64,000 bases of DNA from positions 1 through 64,000 of the forward strand of contig DASWCZ010000028.1 of the NCBI GenBank assembly GCA_036395755.1, given 5' to 3'. Under the pieces are notes generated by a model. That model did not search any database and had not been told where the DNA came from. It saw nothing but the letters and a program-made list of their open reading frames with translations. The stretch comes from Gp7-AA6 sp036395755 (GTDB lineage Bacteria > Acidobacteriota > Thermoanaerobaculia > UBA5066 > Gp7-AA6). A program made the translations under genes and the position numbers. Position 1 is the first letter of the stretch. Each line of letters begins with the position of its first letter. Of this stretch, positions 1-8,280 are shown in pieces.

Positions 1-8
1 TCAGCTGC

Positions 9-28
9 AAGCGCATGTTAGGCCACGG
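9..28. repeat. left arm of 20-bp inverted repeat, attC-like core
   Basis: This 20-nt stretch recurs inverted at 695-714 with a single mismatch (position 13). It contains GTTAGGC (17-23), which fits the integron attC core GTTRRRY, and its complement GCCTAAC fits RYYYAAC. Read on the minus strand, the unit would start at 706, carry the gene at 152-583 and end at GCCTAAC, where an attC-type palindrome would run off the window edge. No integrase and no complete attC is visible, so the integron reading is inference. Confidence 0.6.
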
Positions 29-151
29 CTGTTTGCTTGCACGCCGTCTCCGTACTGCGTTAATCACCGAGGTACCCCGAAGAGAAGCGAGGCCCCGCAA
101 GACTGACTCAACTATCCGAACTTTCCAACAGCGCCCCCGACCATTGATGTG

Positions 152-583
152 CTATCTGCTGATAACCGACGCTGCCGGGCGTGGGGTCGTAATCGGATCC
201 GCATGGCGATGAACGAGCTTCCAACTTCCGCTCTCCAGCCGAAACACGCTGGTCACGCGGACAGCCACAGGTGCCACTTCCGCAGCACCTCCGACCTTAC
301 TTCGACCGCGTTCCACCTCGACGACGCAGGCGAGGTTGTCGGAGACGTACTTCGCTACGAGTTCGACATCGGAGACTTTCCCGTCGCGGTAATGCGAGGC
401 GGCGCCGGCAAGTGTCTCTTCAACCTTCCTCCGACCGCGTACGTACGGCCCAAAGGGATTTCCAAGGGTCACGTCATCTGCCAAGGAGAACAACGCTTGG
501 TAAACACTGGGGTCGCCTTTCAGTATCGCCCCGAGGGCCGCGTGGCTTTGTTCGATCGCGCTGGTGAGGTCGTTTGTCGCCAT
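152..583 (-). CDS. NTF2/SnoaL-like small protein
   Basis: A 143-residue protein with the pattern of the SnoaL-like/DUF4440 branch of the NTF2 fold: an N-terminal helix (residues 5-20), a central segment of 'LADDVTLGNPFGPYVRGR' type, and C-terminal strands ending in 'WKLVHRHAD'. Such proteins form a cone-shaped pocket and act as small enzymes or binding domains; the substrate cannot be told from sequence. The ATG at 583 has GGAG about 9 nt upstream. The gene lies alone between inverted repeats 9-28 and 695-714, with no operon partner, which would fit a mobile cassette. The fold is fairly sure; the function is unknown. Confidence 0.75.
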   Translation of the reverse strand: MATNDLTSAIEQSHAALGAILKGDPSVYQALFSLADDVTLGNPFGPYVRGRRKVEETLAGAASHYRDGKVSDVELVAKYVSDNLACVVEVERGRSKVGGAAEVAPVAVRVTSVFRLESGSWKLVHRHADPITTPRPAASVISR

Positions 584-694
584 TTAACGGTCTCCGTTCG
601 CTGGGATCGCTGGTTAGCTCGGTTGGGAATGTTGCATAGTCTCAGCCGGGATCGTCGCTTCGCGGAACGAACATCCAGGTATCCACGCTACTTC

Positions 695-714
695 CCGTGG
701 CCTAACATGTGCTT
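695..714. repeat. right arm of 20-bp inverted repeat, attC-like core
   Basis: Inverted counterpart of 9-28 with 19 of 20 positions matching. It carries GCCTAAC at 700-706, which is GTTAGGC on the minus strand, the strand on which the enclosed gene is read. Confidence 0.6.
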
Positions 715-775
715 AGGCTTCCCAACCGAATCGTGATGACGAGGTGGAGTTCGCAGGCTAGCGCGCCGACGGAGT

Positions 776-808
776 GGAGCTCGACTGCAAGAGTGGCAGT
801 CGAGCTCC
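776..808. repeat. 13-bp perfect hairpin
   Basis: The arms GGAGCTCGACTGC (776-788) and GCAGTCGAGCTCC (796-808) pair perfectly around a 7-nt loop. Neither strand has a T-run after the stem, so a standard intrinsic terminator is unlikely. It may be part of a recombination site or a structured element; the function is unknown. Confidence 0.7.
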
Positions 809-945
809 GGCTGGTCGTGCAGGAATGCGGATTGGCCTAATCGAGGCCGGAAAGCCTCTGACCGCCTGAGAACGCCTGGAACAACCCCCGAGAAGGACGG
901 CATCCGATAATCGTACCGCCGCCGGGCCAGCCGGTGCCTCGCGCT

Positions 946-1674
946 CTATTCGCCGAGATACGCCTCTTTTACTTTCGGATTCGCGAGAACTTCGGCGGAG
1001 GAGCCTTCCAGCGCCACCGTCCCGGTCTCCAGCACGTATGCCCGGTTCGAGTGTTTCAATGCGGCCATCGCGTTCTGCTCGACCAGGAGAACCGGCGTGC
1101 CCTCGCGATGGATCGCCTCGATCGCTTCGAAGATCGCGTGCACCAGGATCGGCGCCAGGCCGAGCGACGGCTCGTCCAAGAGCAGCACCTTCGGCGCCGA
1201 CATCAGGGCGCGGCCGATCGCGAGCATCTGCTGCTCGCCGCCGGACAGCGTCCCGCCGGTCTGGCTCGCCCGCTCCTTCAACCTCGGAAAGATCGCGTAC
1301 ACCTTCTCGAAGCTCTCGGCGATCCCTTTGCCGTCGCGGCGAGAGTACGCGCCCATTTCGAGGTTCTCGCGCACGGAGAGGTTCGCGAAGATCGCCCGTC
1401 CCTCGGGGACCAGGATCAGGCCGTCGCGGACGAGCTTGTGGGTGGGGACGTCCCGGGTCGGCCGGCCGTGGAAGAAGATCTCCCCGTCGGCCGCCGGCAC
1501 CAGCCCCATGATCGCTCGCAGCGTCGTGGACTTGCCGGCTCCGTTCGCGCCGATCAGCGTCACGATCTCCCCTTCGTCCAGGTGGAGCGAGACGCCGTTC
1601 AACGCCTCGATCGCGCCATAGAAGACGCGCAGGTTGCGCACGTCGAGGACCCGCTCGAGAGAGGTCGCGCTCAC
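946..1674 (-). CDS. livF: branched-chain amino-acid ABC transporter ATP-binding protein LivF
   Basis: A 242-residue ATPase subunit of the Liv (leucine/isoleucine/valine) importer. Walker A is GANGAGKST (residues 42-50), the signature is LSGGEQQ (143-149), and Walker B is VLLLDEPSLGL with the LivF-typical 'SLGLAP'. The GTG start at 1674 overlaps the livG stop by 4 nt (GTGA), giving the usual LivF N-terminus 'VLDVRNLRVFYGAIEALNGV'. The same frame stays open far upstream through livG and livM, but that reading is an artefact of the GC-rich sequence. It is the last gene of the livKHMGF operon and pairs with LivG on the cytoplasmic face of the LivHM pore. Confidence 0.95.
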   Translation of the reverse strand: MSATSLERVLDVRNLRVFYGAIEALNGVSLHLDEGEIVTLIGANGAGKSTTLRAIMGLVPAADGEIFFHGRPTRDVPTHKLVRDGLILVPEGRAIFANLSVRENLEMGAYSRRDGKGIAESFEKVYAIFPRLKERASQTGGTLSGGEQQMLAIGRALMSAPKVLLLDEPSLGLAPILVHAIFEAIEAIHREGTPVLLVEQNAMAALKHSNRAYVLETGTVALEGSSAEVLANPKVKEAYLGE

Positions 1675-2432
1675 GCGCCCCCCAGGTAGGCCTCGATCAC
1701 CTTCGGGTTGCGCTGGATCTCCGCGGGCGGCCCGACGGCGATCGTCGCGCCGTAGTCGAGCACGTGGACCGTCTCGCAGACGCCCATGACCACCTTCATG
1801 TTGTGCTCGACCAAGAGGATCCCCATCCCGAACCGGTCGCGGACCCAGCGGATCAGCTCCATCAGCTGGCGGGCCTCCTGCGGGTTCATGCCGGCGGCCG
1901 GTTCGTCGAGGAGGAGGAGCCGGGGCAGCGTCGCCATCGCGCGCGCGATTTCCAGCCGCCGCTGGCTTCCATACGGGAGGTTCTTCGCTTTCTCGTCCGC
2001 GAACTGCTCCAGATGGAAGATCTTCAGGAGGTCCCGGCTCTGCAGATCCACGCGCTTCTCCTCCGAGTGATGCGCGGGCGTCCGGAAGACCGCGGAGGCG
2101 AGGTCCGCCGTCTGGCGGCAATGGGAAGCGACCTTCACGTTCTCGAGCACGGTCATCTCCCCGAACAGGCGGATGTTCTGGAACGTCCGAGCGATGCCGC
2201 GGCGGGTGATCTTGCCCGAGCGTTCCCCCACGATCGGTTGGCCCTTGAACGAGATCTCGCCTGACGTCGGGCGGTAAACGCCGGTGATGACATTGAACAC
2301 GGTGGTCTTTCCCGCGCCATTCGGGCCGATCAGCCCGTAGAGCTGACCCGGCTCGATCGAAAGGTCGAGGTCGTTGACCGCGACGAGCCCCCCGAATCGC
2401 ATCGTGACGCCGGAGAGGTCGAGGAGAGCCAC
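1671..2432 (-). CDS. livG: branched-chain amino-acid ABC transporter ATP-binding protein LivG
   Basis: A 253-residue ATPase. Walker A is GPNGAGKTT (residues 36-44), Walker B is LLLLDEPAAGMNP, and 'RTFQNIRLFGEMTVLENV' is typical of LivG. The signature loop reads 'LPYGSQRRLEIARAM' instead of LSGGQ, which is normal in LivG. The GTG start follows the livM end by 12 nt, and the stop overlaps livF, so expression is probably coupled. LivG and LivF form the heterodimeric motor of the transporter. Confidence 0.96.
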   Translation of the reverse strand: MALLDLSGVTMRFGGLVAVNDLDLSIEPGQLYGLIGPNGAGKTTVFNVITGVYRPTSGEISFKGQPIVGERSGKITRRGIARTFQNIRLFGEMTVLENVKVASHCRQTADLASAVFRTPAHHSEEKRVDLQSRDLLKIFHLEQFADEKAKNLPYGSQRRLEIARAMATLPRLLLLDEPAAGMNPQEARQLMELIRWVRDRFGMGILLVEHNMKVVMGVCETVHVLDYGATIAVGPPAEIQRNPKVIEAYLGGA

Positions 2433-2444
2433 CCGGTACGGCGC

Positions 2445-3455
2445 CTAGCCCGCGACCGCCGGAGGCACGGGCTCGACCCGGCGGCGCCGCGGGAAGAAAG
2501 ACCACAGCTCGCGGTGCCCGAGAATCCCCTGCGGCCGCACGATCATGATCACGATCAGGAGGAGCGAGAAAAGAACCATCCGGTACTGCGCGAACTGCCG
2601 CAGCCCCTCGGTCAGGACGATGTAGAGCACGGCTCCCAGGACCGAGCCGGTGATCGAGCCCAACCCCCCGATCACGATCATGATGATGATCTCGAACGAC
2701 TTGATGAAGGTGAACGAGTTCGTGTGCACGTACATGAGGTAGTGAGCGAAGAGCCCGCCCGCAACACCCGCCATTGCAGAGGAGACGACGAACGAGATGA
2801 CCTTGGAACGCGTCGTGTTGACGCCCATGGCCTCGGCGGCGATCTCGTCTTCCCGGATCGCGACGAGGGTCCGCCCGAACGACGAGCGGACGATCCGCGA
2901 GACGACCAGGATGGTCGCGCCGGCGAAGAGGTAGATCCACGCGAAGTTCGCGAGCCGTGGAATTCCAGAGAAGCCGCGGGCGCCTCCGACCGCATCGATG
3001 TTCAGGATGAACACCCGGATGATCTCCCCGAAGCCGAGCGTGACGATCGCGAGATAGTCGCCGCGCAGCCGGAGCGAGGGCACTCCCACGAGAAACCCGG
3101 CGACGGCGGCGCAGGCCGCGCCGATGCCGAGGGCGATCAACAGAAGCGCGCTGTTCTGGAACGTCGGAGGGAGCATCCCGAGAGCCCCTCGGATCCGGTC
3201 GCCGAACGCCGCGGTCACGTACGCCGAGACGTAGGCGCCGATCGCCATGAATCCGGCGTGGCCGATCGAGAACTGTCCGGTGAAGCCGTTGATCAGGTTC
3301 AGGCTCACCGCGAGGATGATGTTGATCCCGGCGAGAGAAACGACCTGCAGGAAGTACGGGGAGACCGAAAAGCCGGGCAGGAGCCCGCCCGTCAGAAGGC
3401 TGTTGCCGAGAAAGAGGACGGCGACGAAGACGATCGCGAGGACGAACCCCTTCAC
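2445..3455 (-). CDS. livM: branched-chain amino-acid ABC transporter permease LivM
   Basis: A 336-residue polytopic membrane protein. The N-terminal hydrophobic segment is followed by 'INIILAVSLNLINGFTGQFSIGHAGFMAIGAY', the hallmark of LivM/LivH permeases, and the cytoplasmic coupling loop 'IREDEIAAEAMGVNTTRSKVISF' contacts the ATPases. The GTG start at 3455 overlaps the livH stop (GTGA). It forms the translocation pore with LivH. The short basic C-terminal tail (RRRRVEP) is cytoplasmic by the positive-inside rule. Confidence 0.96.
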   Translation of the reverse strand: MKGFVLAIVFVAVLFLGNSLLTGGLLPGFSVSPYFLQVVSLAGINIILAVSLNLINGFTGQFSIGHAGFMAIGAYVSAYVTAAFGDRIRGALGMLPPTFQNSALLLIALGIGAACAAVAGFLVGVPSLRLRGDYLAIVTLGFGEIIRVFILNIDAVGGARGFSGIPRLANFAWIYLFAGATILVVSRIVRSSFGRTLVAIREDEIAAEAMGVNTTRSKVISFVVSSAMAGVAGGLFAHYLMYVHTNSFTFIKSFEIIIMIVIGGLGSITGSVLGAVLYIVLTEGLRQFAQYRMVLFSLLLIVIMIVRPQGILGHRELWSFFPRRRRVEPVPPAVAG

Positions 3456-4348
3456 ACCTTCTCCTTCTGGGCGCGGCCGAGAATGCCCTGAGGCCGGAGG
3501 AGGAGCACGAGGATCAGGATCCCGAACGCGATGGCGTCTCGGAAGGTCGAGGAGAGGTATCCGACGACCATGACCTCGGAGGTCCCGATCAGGAGTCCTC
3601 CGATCACCGCGCCGGGAACGTTGCCGATCCCGCCGAGAACGGCCGCGACGAACGCCTTCAGGCCGTAGAGGATGCCCATCAAAGGGTCGATTTTCGGGAT
3701 CTGCATGCCGATCAGGACCCCGGCCGCCGCAGCGAGCGCTGACCCGAGAGCGAACGTGATCGCGATGATCCGGTCGGTCGAGATCCCCATGAGCTTGGCG
3801 GCATCGAGGTTGAACGAGACCGCCCTCATCGCTTTCCCGGTGCGCGTCTTCATAATGAAGAACCGCAGCAACACCATGAGGAGAAACGACACCGCGATCA
3901 CCGTCAACTGCTCGCTCGTCAGCCGCACGCCCCCGACGTGGAAGTCCGCGCGCGGCGCGAGCGACGGGAAGAACTTCGGGTCGGGCCCGAAGACGAGCTG
4001 CGCCGTATTCTCGATGAACAGCGACACGCCGATCGCCGTGATGAGAAGGGTCAGGCGCGCCGCCCGCCTCACGGGTCGGTAGGCGAAGCGCTCGATCACG
4101 ACGCCGATCAGCGCGCAGGTGAGCATCGCACCGAGCATTACGAGGAGCGCGCTTCCAAGCGACGGCTCGTCCCCCTTCAATTTCCTCGACAGGTAGTACC
4201 CGGCGTACGCCCCGAGCATGTAGACGTCGCCGTGGGCGAAGTTGATCAGCCGCAGCACGCCGTACACCATCGTGTAACCGAGCGCGATCAGCGCGTAGAT
4301 CGACCCGAGAGAGAGTCCGTTGACGAGCTGCTGCAGGAACGTGGTCAT
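3452..4348 (-). CDS. livH: branched-chain amino-acid ABC transporter permease LivH
   Basis: A 298-residue permease that begins 'MTTFLQQLVNGLSLGSIYALIALGYTMVYGVLRLINFAHGD', the classic LivH start. About eight hydrophobic segments are visible, and the coupling loop contains 'MRAVSFNLDAAKLMGISTDRII'. It lies second in the operon after livK, 77 nt from the livK stop, and its stop overlaps livM. It forms the heteromeric inner-membrane channel with LivM. Confidence 0.96.
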   Translation of the reverse strand: MTTFLQQLVNGLSLGSIYALIALGYTMVYGVLRLINFAHGDVYMLGAYAGYYLSRKLKGDEPSLGSALLVMLGAMLTCALIGVVIERFAYRPVRRAARLTLLITAIGVSLFIENTAQLVFGPDPKFFPSLAPRADFHVGGVRLTSEQLTVIAVSFLLMVLLRFFIMKTRTGKAMRAVSFNLDAAKLMGISTDRIIAITFALGSALAAAAGVLIGMQIPKIDPLMGILYGLKAFVAAVLGGIGNVPGAVIGGLLIGTSEVMVVGYLSSTFRDAIAFGILILVLLLRPQGILGRAQKEKV

Positions 4349-4358
4349 GGATGTCGAG

Positions 4359-4384
4359 CCGTCAGCTCTCGACCGTCAGCTCTC
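4359..4384. repeat. short tandem repeat, 14-bp period
   Basis: CCGTCAGCTCTC occurs at 4359-4370 and again at 4373-4384, in the 77-nt gap between livK and livH. A related string, GCTGTCAGTTCTCA, occurs at 43521-43534. No function is evident. Confidence 0.5.
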
Positions 4385-4425
4385 AGCCCGGGGGCGTGAC
4401 CAGGGCGGATTCCGCGAATGCTGGT

Positions 4426-5571
4426 TTATGTCCCGGTCGGTTTGACCGTGGTCATGTAAACGAACTTGCCGTTCTCGATCTTCAACACGACGGCCGGTTT
4501 GACCGCGTTGCGCTCCTTGTTGATCGTGATCGTGCCGGTCACGCCCTGGAAATCCTTCGTGGCGAGGAGGGCGTCGCGGACCTTGTCGCCCTTGGTAGTG
4601 CCGGCCCGCTTCATCGCGTCTGCGAGGATCCTCGCGGCGTCGTATCCGAGCGCGGCGAGCGCGTCGGGAGTCTGGTTGAAGCGTTTCTTGAAGTCGGCGA
4701 CGAACTTCTGGACCGCCGGTGCCGGATCGTCCACCGAGTAGTGATTGGAGAAGTAGCACCCGTTCAAAGCCTCGCCTCCGATCTCCCAGAGCCTCGGAGA
4801 GTCCCAGCCGTCGCCTCCGATGAGCGGAACGGAGAGCCCGAGCTCCCGGGCCTGGCGGGCGATCGTGGCGACCTCGGTGTAGTAGCCGGGGACGTAGATC
4901 GCCTCGGGATTTGCCGATTTAATCTGCGTCAGCTGGGCGCGGAAATCCGAGTCGCCTTCGCTGTACGACTGTTCCGCGACGATCTCGCCGCCGAACCCCT
5001 TGAAGTGCTGCCGGAAGAACGTCTGGAGCCCGACCGAGTAGTCGTTGCGCACGTCGGAGAGGATCGCGACCTTCTTGACCTTCAGGATCTCCCACGCGAT
5101 CCGCGCCCCGACCTCGGCCTGGAAGGGATCGATGAAGCAGACCCGGAAGATGTAGTCCCCGACCTGCGTCACGCGAGGGTTCGTCGAGGAGGGAGAAATC
5201 ATCGGGATGTTGTTCGCCTGGCAGATGGGGGCCGCGGCGAGCGAGCGTGACGAGGAGACCTCGCCGAGCATCGCGACGACGTGGTTCTGATTGATGAGCT
5301 TCGTGACCGCCGTCGCGGCCTCTTCCGGCTTGGACTGGTCGTCTTCGACCGCGACCCGGACTTTCTTGCCGAGAAGCCCGCCCGCCGAGTTGATCTCGTC
5401 GAACGCCATCTGGATCGCGTTGTTGGTGGACTGGCCGAACGTGGCCGTGGTCCCCGTGAGCGACCCGTACTCGCCGATCAGGATCTCGTCGCCTCCCCCG
5501 CGCCGGCAGGCAATCGGGATCGAGAGGACGGCGGCGATCAGAAGACCCGCCCGAAGCACACGCAATTTCAT
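4426..5571 (-). CDS. livK: branched-chain amino-acid ABC transporter substrate-binding lipoprotein LivK
   Basis: A 381-residue periplasmic binding protein (Peripla_BP_6, LivK/LivJ type). A signal sequence ends in a lipobox-like 'SIPIAC', so lipidation at Cys22 is likely. The first lobe has 'ILIGEYGSLTGTTATFGQS', and 'VVAMLGEVSSSRSLAAAPICQANNIPMISPSSTNP' lines the ligand cleft in this family. The ATG at 5571 has a GAGGAGG ribosome-binding site 9 nt upstream. It is the first gene of livKHMGF and delivers the ligand to LivHM. The actual ligand could be another amino acid or a small organic acid. A second family member without transporter genes lies at 50790. Confidence 0.94.
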   Translation of the reverse strand: MKLRVLRAGLLIAAVLSIPIACRRGGGDEILIGEYGSLTGTTATFGQSTNNAIQMAFDEINSAGGLLGKKVRVAVEDDQSKPEEAATAVTKLINQNHVVAMLGEVSSSRSLAAAPICQANNIPMISPSSTNPRVTQVGDYIFRVCFIDPFQAEVGARIAWEILKVKKVAILSDVRNDYSVGLQTFFRQHFKGFGGEIVAEQSYSEGDSDFRAQLTQIKSANPEAIYVPGYYTEVATIARQARELGLSVPLIGGDGWDSPRLWEIGGEALNGCYFSNHYSVDDPAPAVQKFVADFKKRFNQTPDALAALGYDAARILADAMKRAGTTKGDKVRDALLATKDFQGVTGTITINKERNAVKPAVVLKIENGKFVYMTTVKPTGT

Positions 5572-5612
5572 TCTCGAAAGCCTCCTCGTCGAGTCGCCTG
5601 GAAGGACGGCGT

Positions 5613-5642
5613 ATTCTTTCGCACAGCCCGAAGCAAAGTCAA
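5613..5642 (-). promoter_or_regulatory. possible sigma-70 promoter for livK
   Basis: On the minus strand TTGACT (5642-5637) is followed after 18 nt by AAGAAT (5618-5613), about 40 nt upstream of the livK start. The -35 match is good and the -10 is weak. It lies in the intergenic gap shared with pcnB. Confidence 0.3.
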
Positions 5643-5674
5643 AACCTCAATTCGATCAGGCAGTTGAGCTACAA

Positions 5675-7129
5675 TTGCTCTCGGATGCGGACGGGACGCG
5701 GCCGACGAACGCGCTCGCTCCCGAGGACCCGCATCTGCAACGAGGCGCCGGCCCACCCGGGTCGACGCCCGCGGAGAGACCACTGGATTCCGAAAGCCCG
5801 ATTCTGACATCGCCCGCTGTCGAAGCAGGCGCCGACGTCTCGCAAGAAGTTCTTCCCCGCATCCGGCCTCGCAGCGACCATCCGATCTCGCGCACCCGGA
5901 TCGATCCCGATGCCCTGAAGGTCCTCTACCGGCTGCGCAGCTCCGGCTACAAGGCGTACCTCGTCGGAGGCAGCGTGCGCGACCTCCTGCTCGGACGCAC
6001 GCCGAAGGACTTCGACATCGGCACGGACGCGCCTCCGCAGGCGGTGCGGCGCTTGTTTCGCAACTGCCGGCTGATCGGGCGGCGCTTCCGGCTCGCCCAC
6101 ATTCTCTTCGCCGGCGGAAAAGTCGTCGAGGTCGCGACCTTCCGGCGCCGCCCCGAGCCGCTCGATCCGGAGGCGCCCGAGATCCTGATGACGTCGGACA
6201 ACGTCTTCGGCACGGCCCGTGAGGATGCGCTGCGCCGCGATTTCACGATCAACGGGCTCTTCTACAACATCGCCGACTTCTCGGTGATCGATTACGTCGG
6301 GGGGCTCGAGGACCTGGACGCGGGGGTCATTCGGACGATCGGCGATCCCGACATCCGTTTCCGGGAGGACCCCGTCCGGATGATGCGGGCGGTCGAGTTT
6401 GCGAGCCGGCTGGGGTTCGCGATCACCCCGGATACCTACGAAGCGATCCTCGATCACCGCAAGGAGATCGCGAAGTCGGCGCCACCGCGGGTCACCGAAG
6501 AGATCTCGCAGTCTCTCTCGGGCGGACACGCGCTGCCGACGTTCCTCCTGATGCGCGAGGTTGGGCTCTTGGACGTGCTGTTGCCGGAGCTCGCCCATGT
6601 CCTTCGCGAGATCGATCCGGACCATCCGCAGGGCACGGGCCACCTCTTCTGGTCGCTTCTCGACGTGCTCGACGCCGAGCGGCGTCGCGGCCGTCCGTTC
6701 GACGACGCCGTCCTTTTCTCTCTGTTCTTTCTTCCGGTCGTGCGGTCGACGCTGCGCGAGCTGCGCGTCTCGGACCCCGAGCCGGGAAGGCTCGTCCCGA
6801 TCCTCGAAGACATCGTGACGCCGGTCTCGATCCGGATGTCGCTTCCGAATGCCGTCTCCCACCGGATCAAGCAGGCCCTCGCCACGGTCGGCCGCCTCTC
6901 GCACCGGCCGGACGATCGCGTTGCGACCCGGCGCATCGCGTTTCGGGAAGCGTTCCCGATTGCGCTCGACCTCTTCGAGCTGAATGCGATGGCGACCGGA
7001 CGCGGAGAAGAGCTCGTCGAGGAGTGGAAAGCCCTGGAGGAGCGAACGAGGAAAGCCCGGAGAGGTCTCGCTCCGCCCGCCGTCTCACGACCACGTCGGG
7101 GACGACGGGGACGGCGCCGTCAACCCTGA
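5675..7129 (+). CDS. pcnB: poly(A) polymerase / tRNA nucleotidyltransferase family protein
   Basis: About 484 residues of the class II nucleotidyltransferase family, PcnB subtype. The core starts 'ISRTRIDPDALKVLYRL', followed by the catalytic 'LVGGSVRDLLLGRTPKDFDIGT' with its DxD pair, 'RNCRLIGRRFRLAHI', 'RRDFTINGLFYN' and 'REDPVRMMRAVEF', all typical of bacterial poly(A) polymerase I. It adds 3' poly(A) tails that mark RNA for decay, although related proteins act as CCA-adding enzymes. The start is uncertain: no ATG or GTG lies in frame upstream of the core, the TTG at 5675 is the longest option, and a TACAAT box at 5670-5675 would instead point to a later CTG. The C-terminus is a basic tail (RPRRGRRGRRRQP), as in E. 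coli PcnB. Confidence 0.88.
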   Translation: MLSDADGTRPTNALAPEDPHLQRGAGPPGSTPAERPLDSESPILTSPAVEAGADVSQEVLPRIRPRSDHPISRTRIDPDALKVLYRLRSSGYKAYLVGGSVRDLLLGRTPKDFDIGTDAPPQAVRRLFRNCRLIGRRFRLAHILFAGGKVVEVATFRRRPEPLDPEAPEILMTSDNVFGTAREDALRRDFTINGLFYNIADFSVIDYVGGLEDLDAGVIRTIGDPDIRFREDPVRMMRAVEFASRLGFAITPDTYEAILDHRKEIAKSAPPRVTEEISQSLSGGHALPTFLLMREVGLLDVLLPELAHVLREIDPDHPQGTGHLFWSLLDVLDAERRRGRPFDDAVLFSLFFLPVVRSTLRELRVSDPEPGRLVPILEDIVTPVSIRMSLPNAVSHRIKQALATVGRLSHRPDDRVATRRIAFREAFPIALDLFELNAMATGRGEELVEEWKALEERTRKARRGLAPPAVSRPRRGRRGRRRQP

Positions 7130-7150
7130 AGGCGGGGGACAAGAGGGCTG

Positions 7151-7277
7151 TCATTCCGAGGCGCGAAGCGCCGAGGAATCCCTCCCTTGAACGCCAGGGA
7201 TCCTTCGCTTCGCTCAGGATGACAGGCGGATCAGATCCTTCGCTTCGCTCCGGATGACGGTCTTCGCTCCGGATGCC
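7151..7277. repeat. dispersed TCATTCCGAG-type repeat element
   Basis: A chain of alternating-orientation units fills the gap between pcnB and speB: TCATTCCGAGGCGCGAAGCG at 7151, then AGGGATCCTTCGCTTCGCTC at 7197 ending in GGATGACA, and two further, shorter CTTCGCTCCGGATG units. Related copies lie at 29377-29446 and 42527-42671. The units form inverted repeats with TCAT(T/C)C and GGATGA ends. Confidence 0.75.
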
Positions 7278-7298
7278 AGGAGCCGATAAGATCCCCGC

Positions 7299-8207
7299 AT
7301 GTTCCTCTCGAACAACTTCCTCGGCATCCCCGAGGCCGAAAATACCTTCGAAAAGAGCCGCGTCGTCGTCCTGCCGGTTCCTTACGAACGTACGGTCTCT
7401 TACGGCGTCGGGACCCGAAACGGTCCCGCTGCGATCCTCGAAGCCTCGCGATACGTCGAGCTGTACGACGACGAGCTCGACGAAGACGTGTCACAGGCCG
7501 GGATCCACACGCTTCCGCCGTGGCTGCCCGACCGAATGGAGCCGGAGGCTTGCGTCGAGTCGCTCGGCGGCGTGGTTTCCGAGCTTCTCGCGAAGCCGCG
7601 ATTCGTCCTGACCCTGGGCGGCGAGCACGCGATCGCGACCGGCCCGATCCGCGCGCATCACTCGCGCTATCCCGGTCTCTCGATCCTCCACTTCGACGCC
7701 CACGGAGACCTGCGCGACGAGTACGAAGGGGACCGACACTCGCACGCGTGCGCCGCGCGCCGATTCCTCGAGACCGGGCTTCCGAGCGTTCACGTCGGCA
7801 TCCGCTCCATTTCGCGGGAAGAAGTCGATTTCGCGCGGCAGAAGGGTCTCCTGATCATCTCGAACCGCCGCCTTCCGGACATGGACAACTGGATACCCGA
7901 GGCGATGTCGCGCCTGACGGACGAGGTTTACGTCACCTTCGACGTGGACTTCTTCGATGGATCTCTCGTGCCCGGCACCGGTACTCCCGAGCCGGGCGGC
8001 GGCACCTGGGAGCAGGCCTTGGAGATCCTCCGCCGGGTCGCGGGGAAGAAAGAGATCGTCGGAGCCGACGTCGTCGAGCACGCCCCTCTGCCGGGCAACC
8101 GCGCTCCCGATTTCTTGGTCGCCAAGCTCTGCTACAAGCTGCTCGGCTACTCGCTCTTCCCCGGGAAGGTCCGGGCCCTGACCCTGGAAACGGCTAAGTC
8201 CCTGTAA
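7299..8207 (+). CDS. speB: agmatinase (ureohydrolase family)
   Basis: A 302-residue manganese ureohydrolase. The metal-binding motifs are present: GGEH (His110), FDAHGD (Asp133, His135, Asp137) and FDVDFFD (Asp215, Asp217), with 'PGTGTPEPGG' closing the active site as in agmatinases. 'HSHACAARR' resembles archaeal and Gram-positive agmatinases. The usual DxDxxDP is DVDFFDG here, so the proline is lost, which leaves the ligands intact. It would split agmatine into putrescine and urea; no arginine decarboxylase lies nearby. Other substrates of the family (guanidinobutyrate, formiminoglutamate) cannot be excluded. Confidence 0.9.
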   Translation: MFLSNNFLGIPEAENTFEKSRVVVLPVPYERTVSYGVGTRNGPAAILEASRYVELYDDELDEDVSQAGIHTLPPWLPDRMEPEACVESLGGVVSELLAKPRFVLTLGGEHAIATGPIRAHHSRYPGLSILHFDAHGDLRDEYEGDRHSHACAARRFLETGLPSVHVGIRSISREEVDFARQKGLLIISNRRLPDMDNWIPEAMSRLTDEVYVTFDVDFFDGSLVPGTGTPEPGGGTWEQALEILRRVAGKKEIVGADVVEHAPLPGNRAPDFLVAKLCYKLLGYSLFPGKVRALTLETAKSL

Positions 8208-8280
8208 ATCAATCCGACAGGGCCCGGCGGCGTCCGAACATTCCGCCCGGACCTGCGTTACTTAGGGACGGGACGGAAAG

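Larger units (their letters stand above)
584..945. other. gene-free stretch with repeat arm and hairpin
   Basis: No credible gene is seen on either strand. The stretch holds the right repeat arm (695-714) and a 13-bp perfect hairpin (776-808). It separates the NTF2-like gene from livF, and its sequence is less GC-biased than the flanking operon. Confidence 0.6.

Noticed and set aside
688..903. 71-codon minus-strand frame in the gene-free stretch
   Set aside because: It spans the repeat arm and the hairpin, has no ribosome-binding site and no domain-like pattern.
946..2940. One 664-codon open frame that looks like a fusion ending in LivF
   Set aside because: Only the part from GTG 1674 is LivF-like; the rest is an antisense-phase reading of livG and livM, which have their own good frames.
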